Below are positions 1 through 5,816 of a stretch of 6,159 nucleotides of DNA, one piece after another; within the stretch, counting starts at the first letter, position 1, and every line of letters begins with the position of its first letter. The DNA comes from Chloroflexota bacterium. GTDB lineage: Bacteria; Chloroflexota; Anaerolineae; JACRMK01. Under the pieces are notes generated by a model that saw only the letters and a list, made by a program, of their open reading frames with translations, was not told the origin of the DNA and did no database searches. The stretch lies in NCBI GenBank assembly GCA_016200765.1, contig JACQEC010000085.1, positions 1-6,159 on the forward strand, in the 5' to 3' direction. Made by a program: the position numbers and the translations under genes.

Positions 1-501
1 CAGGTAAGTATTATACCACCCCAGGTTAAACATCATGACAACCTTGGGTACGAGCGTAAGGTCATTGGGGATCATGATCGTAGCCAGAATGGCGATGAAC
101 AGGATATTCTTACCGGGCAGGTCAATGTGCGTCAGCGCGTAGGCCGACAGCACCGACGTGATCAACACACCGACAATCGTGACCAGGCTGACAATCAGAC
201 TGTTGGCAAAATATCGGAAAACCAGCGGCACGTTCCACTGTCGGTCAATACCCGCGTCGCGGATAGCGTCGCCATAGTTCTGGAACTCCAGCGGCTCGTT
301 GCCGAAAGGCCACCAGGGCCAGAAGTTATTGGTGATGACACTCCCCAAACTCTTGAATGACGTCATGAGCATATAAACAAACGGCAGAACCGAGATCAGC
401 GCGCCGCTGATCAGCACGGCATAGACCAGGATACGTGACCAATCGGTCTTGGCGCGTCGTTTGGGGCTTACGGACTCCATCGGTCTGGTTACGGTCGCCA
501 T
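1..501 (-). CDS. Carbohydrate ABC transporter permease, MalG-type (CUT1), partial: C-terminus outside window
   Basis: This is the second inner-membrane permease of a sugar importer; with its MalF-type partner it would form the translocation channel, fed by an extracellular binding protein and an ATPase not present here. The frame stays open for 167 codons from the ATG at 501-499 to the left edge. After a basic N-terminus there is a membrane segment at about 23-48, a periplasmic stretch with the aromatic motif NFWPWWPFG (59-67), a segment at about 99-124 ending in SAYALTHIDLPGK (119-131), and a third at about 132-156 with the MIPNDLTLVPK motif (143-153). The last two motifs are typical of MalG-type permeases. 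The EAA loop that contacts the ATPase would lie beyond the edge. A GAGGA ribosome site (511-515) is 9 nt before the ATG. The gene follows the MalF-type gene by 60 nt on the same strand, so they are probably cotranscribed. The sugar cannot be told from the sequence. Confidence 0.92.
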   Translation of the reverse strand, partial: MATVTRPMESVSPKRRAKTDWSRILVYAVLISGALISVLPFVYMLMTSFKSLGSVITNNFWPWWPFGNEPLEFQNYGDAIRDAGIDRQWNVPLVFRYFANSLIVSLVTIVGVLITSVLSAYALTHIDLPGKNILFIAILATIMIPNDLTLVPKVVMMFNLGWYNTYL

Positions 502-561
502 TTCGTCTCGTCCTCGATGCAGAGCATATAGTGCGGATTCGCCTAATTCTCGCGGCACTCG

Positions 562-1560
562 TCAATCGTACACAACCCGGCTGCCCGCCACGCGATTCTG
601 GAATATCGTCAGCAGTAGGATAACTGCAAACAGAACGAAGGACAGGGCAGCGCTATAGCCATAACGGTTGAATTCAAACAACTGACGGAAGATGAAGAGG
701 CTTGCGGTGGTTGTTGCGTCGCCCGGGCCGCCGCGCGTCATCACGTAGATATGGTTAAACGCCTTGAAAGAGCCGATGACCGTCAGGATGAGCAAAAAGA
801 AAGTCGTCGGCGACAGCAGGGGAAGGGTAATGTTGCGGAAGAGCCTCCAGCCGCTGGCGCCGTCAACCTTGGCAGCGTCGTACAATTCGCCGGGGATATT
901 GCCAAGCCCGGCCAAAAAAATGGCGATGTCGTAGCCGACGAACACCCACGTCGTATAGATCAGCAGCGAGATAAGCGCGAGCGGCGGACCTTCAGCCCAC
1001 CGAGGCAGGGTGACGTTCAGGCCGTCAGCAATGAGCAGGAAGATTCCTTTTTGCTCGCCGAGCCAGCGTAAGGCCGGCAGTCCAAGCGCCCGTAAGGCCC
1101 CGTTGATTAGTCCCCGGTCAGGGCTGTACAGGTAGGCCCATACTGCCGCAGACGCTACGGTTGAAGTGATGTACGGGAAGAAGAACATGACGCGAAGCGC
1201 TTCCTGCCCGCGAATCTTTTGAAATAGGAGGTAGGCGATGACCAAACCGAACATGAGCTGCAAGGGGATGGAAATCAACGAATAGGTGGCCGTCGTTAGG
1301 AGGGATTGCCACATCTCCGGGTCTTCAAATGCCCTCGTATAATTGTCCAACCCTACAAAGCGCACGCAGCTTAGCCGCCAGTCGCAGGTGCTGATATAGA
1401 AGCCATAAACGACCGGGAAGAATTCGAATATCAGCAAGAGCAGGAACGCCGGCGCCAGCAGAGCATAACCCAATGAAATCTCGCGCAACCGCCGCCGGGA
1501 TCGCGCGGTGGATTTGCGCTCGACGCGAATCTGGCCTAGCTCAACAGTTTGGGTCGCCAT
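562..1560 (-). CDS. Carbohydrate ABC transporter permease, MalF/UgpA-type (CUT1)
   Basis: Inner-membrane permease of a sugar ABC importer, partner of the MalG-type protein encoded next. The 332-aa product has a basic cytoplasmic N-terminus (12-27) and about six membrane segments at 30-57, 86-113, 123-146, 193-218, 252-274 and 303-320. The EAA loop that docks on the ATPase is clear at 224-253: GELYDAAKVDGASGWRLFRN followed by ITLPLLSP. The stretch FNHIYVMTRGGPGDATTT (268-285) is also typical of the family. Residues about 169-192, after the conserved WLG (166-168), form an insertion of roughly 25 residues compared with the short loop of many homologues. An AAGGTG ribosome site (about 1569-1574) lies 8 nt before the ATG at 1560; other nearby ATG or GTG codons are out of frame. 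It is the first gene of the operon and is driven by the consensus promoter at 1736-1764. Neither a binding protein nor an ATPase gene is in view, so substrate is unassigned. Confidence 0.95.
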   Translation of the reverse strand: MATQTVELGQIRVERKSTARSRRRLREISLGYALLAPAFLLLLIFEFFPVVYGFYISTCDWRLSCVRFVGLDNYTRAFEDPEMWQSLLTTATYSLISIPLQLMFGLVIAYLLFQKIRGQEALRVMFFFPYITSTVASAAVWAYLYSPDRGLINGALRALGLPALRWLGEQKGIFLLIADGLNVTLPRWAEGPPLALISLLIYTTWVFVGYDIAIFLAGLGNIPGELYDAAKVDGASGWRLFRNITLPLLSPTTFFLLILTVIGSFKAFNHIYVMTRGGPGDATTTASLFIFRQLFEFNRYGYSAALSFVLFAVILLLTIFQNRVAGSRVVYD

Positions 1561-1597
1561 ACCATATTCACCTTACGATGCACAGTCACCGTGAATC

Positions 1598-1626
1598 TTG
1601 ACAGGGCGCATTCGCCCTTATATTAT
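1598..1626 (+). promoter_or_regulatory. Possible plus-strand promoter with a palindrome in its spacer
   Basis: On the plus strand TTGACA (1598-1603) and TATTAT (1621-1626) are separated by 17 nt. The spacer carries most of the dyad AGGGCGcattCGCCCT (1603-1618), so a bound repressor would cover the promoter. Transcription would start near 1633, run antisense to the first part of the ABC operon leader and then head through the MITE-like repeat towards murA. murA has its own closer promoter, so this one may make an antisense or alternative long-leader transcript. Only the sequence match supports it. Confidence 0.4.
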
Positions 1627-1674
1627 GCCCCCCATCGGGGCTGATGTTCTGGCCTGTCCGAGCCCATGTCGGAC
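1603..1674 (-). other. Structured 5' leader of the ABC transporter operon with three short hairpins
   Basis: The predicted untranslated leader (about 1729-1561, minus strand) contains three short perfect inverted repeats: 1656-1661 with 1669-1674 (GTCCGA/TCGGAC, 7-nt loop), 1627-1631 with 1637-1641 (GCCCC/GGGGC, 5-nt loop) and 1603-1608 with 1613-1618 (AGGGCG/CGCCCT, 4-nt loop). None is followed by a U-tract on the minus strand, so they do not look like an attenuator terminator. No riboswitch class was recognised. They may affect RNA stability or ribosome access, or bind a regulator as DNA; this is inference. Confidence 0.4.
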
Positions 1675-1735
1675 GATCTGCGCGAGCGCGGCTTGGCGCG
1701 GCGGGTAGAGGAAAAACGCGTGAGGTGATAGTGGC

Positions 1736-1764
1736 ATTATAGGCAATCGAAAAATGCTTGTCAA
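1736..1764 (-). promoter_or_regulatory. Consensus sigma-70-type promoter for the sugar ABC transporter operon
   Basis: On the minus strand there is a perfect TTGACA (1764-1759) and a perfect TATAAT (1741-1736) separated by exactly 17 nt. The predicted transcription start is near 1729, giving a leader of about 170 nt before the MalF-type start codon. A promoter this close to consensus is expected to be strong unless repressed, which fits a sugar-regulated operon. No clear LacI-family operator is seen; a weak partial dyad (GCAAT / AATGC) lies in the spacer. The leading end of a MITE-like repeat begins 16 bp upstream of the -35 box. Confidence 0.85.
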
Positions 1765-1780
1765 ACTTTTGCATGGTAGT

Positions 1781-1941
1781 GGGTATAACGCCGATTCGTA
1801 GGGGTGAAGCCACGGCCACGTCTAGAGCCCCCGGCCGCCGCCGTTGCGCGCTGTTTCTCCCCCGCTTTCGCGGCGAGAAGTTCCGATCGCCCATACTTGG
1901 GAGGGGGGTTGGGGGTGAGGGGCTTGCTGGGCGTTATACCC
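1781..1941. mobile_element. MITE-like repeat, copy A (161 bp, perfect 12-bp terminal inverted repeats)
   Basis: The element begins GGGTATAACGCC (1781-1792) and ends with its exact reverse complement GGCGTTATACCC (1930-1941). The interior is non-coding and GC-rich, with a hairpin at about 1855-1879 (TTCTC/GAGAA arms) and a G-rich tract near 1899-1922. The first 39 bases match copy B at 5817-5855 in 32 positions. It lies between the divergent promoters of the ABC operon and murA, 16 bp from each -35 box. Short length, terminal repeats and lack of a transposase are the marks of a non-autonomous miniature element. No adjacent target-site duplication could be recognised, so an older REP-like or regulatory repeat is also possible. 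Confidence 0.6.
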
Positions 1942-1957
1942 TTGCACAGCAGCCCGA

Positions 1958-1986
1958 TTGAAAATATGCCGGAGGTCGCTTATACT
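1958..1986 (+). promoter_or_regulatory. murA promoter
   Basis: TTGAAA (1958-1963) and TATACT (1981-1986) are separated by 17 nt and differ from the sigma-70 consensus by one base each. The predicted start near 1993 gives a leader of about 39 nt before the murA ATG at 2032. The promoter begins 16 bp after the right end of the MITE-like copy A. Confidence 0.75.
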
Positions 1987-2031
1987 GCTGTAGGCGCATG
2001 ATGCGGTTATGGTCGCCAGAGGATCTCATCC

Positions 2032-3312
2032 ATGGACAAATTCATCATCGAGGGCGGACACCCACTCAAAGGGATAATTACGCCCAGCGGGAACAAGAAC
2101 AGCGCATTACCCGTCTTGGCGGCGTCGCTCTTAACCGACGAACCGCTGATCGTTGAAAATGTTCCCCGTATCCGAGACGTCACCACGATGCTCCGCCTCC
2201 TCGAATCGCTGGGCGTGACATCAAAATGGCTCGGCGGCCATGAGCTTGTACTGCACGCGCAAGACATACGCCCCGATGCCCTGGACCCGATGGATTTCGC
2301 GGAAATTCGCGGCTCGGTCGTGTTGGCCGGACCCCTGCTGGCACGGGTCGGTCGGGTCAATTTGCCGCGCCCCGGCGGCGATGCCATCGGGCGGCGGCGG
2401 GTAGATACTCATTTGCTGGCCCTGCGCGAATTGGGCGCCGAGATCGCCGTCGAGGATACTTATCGCATGGTAGCCGATGGGCTCACCGGGGCAGACATCC
2501 TTCTGGACGAGATGAGCGTTACGGCGACCGAAAGCGCGCTCTTGGCAGCATCGCTGGCGCGCGGCACGACGACGATCCAGAACGCGGCGTCGGAGCCGCA
2601 TGTGCAGGACGTGGCGCGCTTGTTGCAGGTCATGGGGGCGCAGGTCGAAGGCATCGGCACGAATACGCTGACGATCGAGGGCGCGCAGCGGTTGCGCGGT
2701 GGGCGCTTCCGCATCGGCCCCGACCACGTCGAGGTGGGCAGCTTCCTCGGCTTGGCGGCGGCGACCGGCAGTGAGCTACTCATTGCCGAGGCTCTACCGC
2801 GTAACCTGCGTATGATTTGTTTGATGTTCCGGCGGCTAGGCGTTGAGACCGAAGTGCGCGGCCCTCATCTGTTTGTTCCCGGAGGCCAGCGCCTACACAT
2901 TCAGGCCGATGCGCATGGCGCCGTGCCCAAGATCGAAGACGCGCCGTGGCCGGGCTTCCCCGCCGACCTGATGAGCATTGCGCTGGTGGCCGCGACGCAA
3001 GCCGAGGGCACCCTGTTGATTCACGAGAAGATGTTTGAGAGCCGGCTCTTCTTTGTAGATAAACTGATCACGATGGGCGCTAAGATCATTCTGTGCGATC
3101 CGCACCGCGCGGTTGTGATTGGCCCATCGCCGCTTCATGGCGAACCCGTACAAAGCCCGGATATTCGCGCCGGTATGGCCCTCTTAATTGCCGCGCTGGC
3201 GGCGCGCGGTACGAGTGTGATCCACAACGCCGCCGTGATTGATCGGGGCTACGAGAGGATTGACGTTCGATTGCAGCAGATTGGCGCGCGCATCGAGCGC
3301 GTCAGCGACTGA
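2032..3312 (+). CDS. murA: UDP-N-acetylglucosamine 1-carboxyvinyltransferase (MurA), Cys-to-Asp type
   Basis: Cytoplasmic enzyme that transfers enolpyruvate from phosphoenolpyruvate to the 3'-OH of UDP-GlcNAc, the first committed step of peptidoglycan synthesis. At 426 aa it has the normal family length and two-domain fold pattern. Visible active-site landmarks (E. coli numbering in brackets): PSGNKNSALP with K22 and N23 (K22, N23), R93 (R91), the mobile loop at 115-126, R122 (R120), D312 in FPADL (D305), R338 (R331), D377-R379 in SPDIRA (D369-R371) and R405 in DRGYERI (R397). The loop reads GGDAIGRRRVDTH: Asp117 replaces the catalytic Cys115 that fosfomycin alkylates, and Arg123 replaces the usual Pro121. 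The ATG at 2032 has AGAGGA 8 nt upstream (2018-2023), and the nearby upstream ATGs are out of frame. It appears monocistronic and converges on the membrane-protein gene across 82 bp. A MurA-like paralogue cannot be excluded, but all other catalytic residues are kept. Confidence 0.95.
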   Translation: MDKFIIEGGHPLKGIITPSGNKNSALPVLAASLLTDEPLIVENVPRIRDVTTMLRLLESLGVTSKWLGGHELVLHAQDIRPDALDPMDFAEIRGSVVLAGPLLARVGRVNLPRPGGDAIGRRRVDTHLLALRELGAEIAVEDTYRMVADGLTGADILLDEMSVTATESALLAASLARGTTTIQNAASEPHVQDVARLLQVMGAQVEGIGTNTLTIEGAQRLRGGRFRIGPDHVEVGSFLGLAAATGSELLIAEALPRNLRMICLMFRRLGVETEVRGPHLFVPGGQRLHIQADAHGAVPKIEDAPWPGFPADLMSIALVAATQAEGTLLIHEKMFESRLFFVDKLITMGAKIILCDPHRAVVIGPSPLHGEPVQSPDIRAGMALLIAALAARGTSVIHNAAVIDRGYERIDVRLQQIGARIERVSD

Positions 3313-3394
3313 CTGCGAGCCCTGTGCAGCGAGTGATCATGCGCGCGCCGAGAGTCCGCAGGCACGATGGGCCTACGCCGTTCTGAACCTCACG

Positions 3395-4942
3395 CTATTT
3401 CTTGTTCGCGCCAGGGTCAATTTGACGTGGCGTAGGCGGCGGTGTGCGGAAGACGGCCTGCAAAATCTTGTCGAAAAGCTCAAAAACATATTCCTGCTTG
3501 AAGCCAGACAGCGCGGCAATGAAGCAAGGGATGATAAATTTGTCGCCCGCCTGATCGATCGTCACGCCGTTCAGTGTCAGCATACCGGTCAGATACAATA
3601 GGTACACCAACCCGCCTGCCGTGAGCCCTTTGATGGGCCTCGCGATGTAATCCAAGTTATAGGCCGGGTCATACTCGCGAATCTGGACGAACCACGGCAT
3701 ATTGTACAGCGTCCCGATCACACCTCCGATACCCCCCCATCCCAGCGTGGTCAGCAAAGGCACAAACTCCGCACGGATAAGCGCCACCCCGGCAACCTGT
3801 ATATCCGCCTTGGGGAATACCCACGGCAACGTGGCTAGCGCTGCGCTGACTGCCAGCGCGATGAAGTTCCACGCCAAAACCGCTCGCACATGCCACACCT
3901 CCTCCGGCGGAATCGGATCATCACTATGCGCCAGCTTGGTGCGCACCTTTTCTGCAAAGTATTCGGCCTTAGAGAGCTCGCCCGCGCGGTCACTGCCGAA
4001 CGCCAGTTCGCGCGCCTGCCGGAGCAAATCAAGGCAATACTCTGCGACCTTTGGGCTGTCATGAATAGTTTTGGCGACCTGCAAGTAGAGCTGGCCGATC
4101 TCCGAGAAGACGTGCTCACGAAATTCCTTGACTCGGGGGTCATCTTGGAGGTCTTGACCGGCCCTCTGTGCGTTATCGGTTAGCGCGATTTCATCTTTCA
4201 GCCTGCGCGCTAAATCAGCGCTAGCCGGAGTTGGCGAAAGGGGCATCTCCCCAGCAGGCGCCGCCAAGATCCGACTGGCGGTGCTGGCACTGCTTGTACC
4301 GCTGCTCTCTTGTCGCATGTTCGCAGACATACTGTTGATCGTCGAGTTCTTGGGGCTGACGGAAGCGGAATAGGTTGGCCCCGCAATCCCGTTGGCTACA
4401 GCAGGCACTACGAGCGCCGGCCTTGACGGCGCTGGCATTGTCGGTTGAGCCATCGCTCCCCCTTGATTGGTTGGTTCATAACTGAACGCGCCCGGGCCGG
4501 ATGCGCGCGCCAGGCTGGCCGGCGCGCTCCCGTTCGCCGCACGACGAGCGCGCGGCGGGACTGGCACGTTGACATTGAGCTCATTCTGGACGCCCTTTTC
4601 CGCGTCCCCGTTAACGAAGACCGGTGCCTGTGTGCGTTGAGCCGCCACGGCGGTTAGATCGCCCTGCTTCGCGACGACCGCGTTCGGCGTCAGCCAATCT
4701 ACAATCGCGTGCTCGGCGGGCGCAACCTCTACGGGCGCGCGAGCCTTAGGACTGGCAAACAGGGTAGGAACGACCCCGGCCGCGTCCTGCGCGTCGCCGA
4801 AGTCCTGCCAGTCGTCCACCAGCCGATCCAGCGCATCATTTCGCCGGGGCGTTTCTGCTGAAGGCGGGTCGCTCACGCTAGCGGCGACCTCAAACGAGCG
4901 ATCGTTACCCAGCCCCTTGAGGCTGGCTTTCTTTTTGACCAT
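3395..4942 (-). CDS. Unidentified multi-pass membrane protein with disordered N-terminal tail, coupled to parA
   Basis: I do not recognise a named family. The 515-aa product has four parts. Residues 1-12 are Lys-rich (KKK at 3-5, KGLG at 9-12). Residues 13-240 are mostly low-complexity Ala/Ser/Pro/Val sequence expected to be disordered, with one likely acidic amphipathic helix at 36-51 (DALDRLVDDWQDFGDA). Residues 241-347 are charged and helical. Residues 352-497 form a membrane domain with hydrophobic segments at about 352-376, 382-414, 436-457 and 468-482, joined by YNLDYIARPIKGL (428-440) and ending in SGFKQEYVFELFDKIL. The tail has no signal peptide and is probably cytoplasmic. The ATG at 4942 lies inside the end of parA (38-nt overlap), with GGAGG at 4955-4959, 12 nt upstream, so translation is probably coupled. 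It occupies the place of parB but has no ParB nuclease-like or helix-turn-helix motif. A role as membrane partner or cargo of the ParA protein is inference. Confidence 0.85.
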   Translation of the reverse strand: MVKKKASLKGLGNDRSFEVAASVSDPPSAETPRRNDALDRLVDDWQDFGDAQDAAGVVPTLFASPKARAPVEVAPAEHAIVDWLTPNAVVAKQGDLTAVAAQRTQAPVFVNGDAEKGVQNELNVNVPVPPRARRAANGSAPASLARASGPGAFSYEPTNQGGAMAQPTMPAPSRPALVVPAVANGIAGPTYSASVSPKNSTINSMSANMRQESSGTSSASTASRILAAPAGEMPLSPTPASADLARRLKDEIALTDNAQRAGQDLQDDPRVKEFREHVFSEIGQLYLQVAKTIHDSPKVAEYCLDLLRQARELAFGSDRAGELSKAEYFAEKVRTKLAHSDDPIPPEEVWHVRAVLAWNFIALAVSAALATLPWVFPKADIQVAGVALIRAEFVPLLTTLGWGGIGGVIGTLYNMPWFVQIREYDPAYNLDYIARPIKGLTAGGLVYLLYLTGMLTLNGVTIDQAGDKFIIPCFIAALSGFKQEYVFELFDKILQAVFRTPPPTPRQIDPGANKK

Positions 4943-5696
4943 CTTGGGTTAATACCTCCGCTAAACGGCGATAGGCTGCCGCACCATCGTGGCGGCTCTC
5001 GTATTCTAGGATAGACTTGTGCACGACCGGTGCTTCGGCAAAGCGGACGCTTTCTTTGATGACGACGTTGAACACCTTCGCGCCGAAGATTTTACGGGCC
5101 TCCTCAAGCACCTCTTGCGAATGAATCGTGCCAGTGTTGTACATCGTACCGAGTATGCCTGTGAGCTCCAGCGAGGGGTTCAACCGCACCCTGATCTTTT
5201 CAATGGTATCCAGCAGCATGCGCATACCGCGCAAAGAGAGGAACTGGCATTGTACGGGGATGATCACCTCGTCGGCGGCCGTCAAGGCGTTGACCGTTAA
5301 CAGGCCGAGGCTCGGCTGGCAGTCAATCAGGATGAAGTCGTAGCGCTCGCGGGTCGGCGCCAGCGCATATTTGAAGAAGAATTCGCGGCCGCTCCGATTG
5401 CTCAAATTGAGCTCGGCCGCGGCGAGGTCAACGTTAGCAGGGACAAGATCAAGGCAAGGACGAACGGGTACGATCAGGTCTGAAAGAAGCGAGTGGGGAT
5501 TGGCAAAAACGCTGTAGAGGGTTGCCTCGAGGTCATAAGTGGAAACGCCAAGACTGGCAGTAAGCGCGCCTTGTGGGTCCATATCCACCAACAGCGTCCT
5601 CTGGTGGCGCTCGGCAAGGGCCGCGCCTATATTAAGCGTGGAAGTAGTCTTGCCAACTCCGCCTTTCTGATTGGCGATGGCGATAACGCGCGCCAC
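4905..5696 (-). CDS. ParA/Soj-family ATPase
   Basis: Walker-type ATPase of the ParA/MinD superfamily; such proteins dimerise with ATP and position or segregate cargo such as DNA, chemoreceptor clusters or carboxysomes. The 263-aa product aligns almost without gaps with B. subtilis Soj (recalled, not searched). It has the deviant Walker A motif KGGVGKTT with signature Lys11 (11-18), Walker A' LLVDMDPQG (35-43), Walker B FILIDCQPSLG (121-131) and the C-terminal motif VRFAEAP (217-223). Gly13, Lys16 and Asp40 are present. Position 189, an Arg needed for nonspecific DNA binding in Soj, is Gly here (MYNTGT), while Arg218 is kept. The start is GTG at 5696, with GAGGAG (5702-5707) 5 nt upstream; no in-frame ATG lies nearby upstream. 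It is the first gene of a two-gene operon and overlaps the next by 38 nt. No parB and no match to the common parS sequence are in the window, so an orphan positioning ATPase is more likely than the main chromosome partition ParA. Confidence 0.94.
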   Translation of the reverse strand: MARVIAIANQKGGVGKTTSTLNIGAALAERHQRTLLVDMDPQGALTASLGVSTYDLEATLYSVFANPHSLLSDLIVPVRPCLDLVPANVDLAAAELNLSNRSGREFFFKYALAPTRERYDFILIDCQPSLGLLTVNALTAADEVIIPVQCQFLSLRGMRMLLDTIEKIRVRLNPSLELTGILGTMYNTGTIHSQEVLEEARKIFGAKVFNVVIKESVRFAEAPVVHKSILEYESRHDGAAAYRRLAEVLTQDGQKESQPQGAG

Positions 5697-5722
5697 AAAT
5701 GCTCCTCGTCTTTGAGGCTACC

Positions 5723-5735
5723 GACTAAGTTAGTC
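5723..5735. promoter_or_regulatory. Perfect 13-bp palindrome over the parA transcription start: candidate operator
   Basis: GACTAA-G-TTAGTC is a perfect inverted repeat with 6-bp arms around one central base. It covers the predicted +1 of the parA promoter, where a bound repressor would block transcription. Many par operons are autoregulated, so a binding site for a par-operon product or another dimeric regulator is plausible. The arms are too close together to form an RNA hairpin with a normal loop. Confidence 0.5.
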
Positions 5736-5737
5736 TG

Positions 5738-5765
5738 ATTATAGCACACGGTGTCAAGGGCTCAA
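5738..5765 (-). promoter_or_regulatory. parA promoter with extended -10
   Basis: On the minus strand a perfect TATAAT (5743-5738) is preceded by TGC, giving an extended -10 (TGN-TATAAT). The best -35 is TTGAGC (5765-5760) with 16-nt spacing, matching four of six consensus bases. The predicted start is near 5731, leaving a leader of about 35 nt before the parA GTG. A perfect palindrome overlaps the start site. Confidence 0.7.
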
Positions 5766-5816
5766 AGAGTCGAATTGCGGGCGATTGTGTCTCAGGGCAT
5801 AACGCGAATTGGTTTT

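Noticed and set aside
751..1071. Plus-strand open frame of 106 codons opposite the MalF-type gene
   Set aside because: It lies wholly inside a well-supported gene on the other strand and has the Arg/Gln/Glu-rich composition of a shadow frame.
1769..1946. TTGCA on both sides of MITE-like copy A as a target-site duplication
   Set aside because: The right TTGCA touches the element but the left one is 7 bp away from it, so it is not a proper duplication.
1758..2001. Short plus-strand open frames across the repeat upstream of murA
   Set aside because: They are made of GC-rich repeat sequence, have no ribosome site and give protein rich in Arg and Pro with no pattern.
3395..4942. The membrane protein as a true ParB
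   Set aside because: Only the KKK/KGLG N-terminus recalls ParB. There is no GERR-type motif or helix-turn-helix, and it has several membrane segments; the common parS sequence was not found in the window.
5738..5757. TTGACA (5757-5752, minus strand) as the -35 box of parA
   Set aside because: It is only 8 nt from the TATAAT; a functional -35 needs about 16-18 nt, so TTGAGC at 5765-5760 was chosen.
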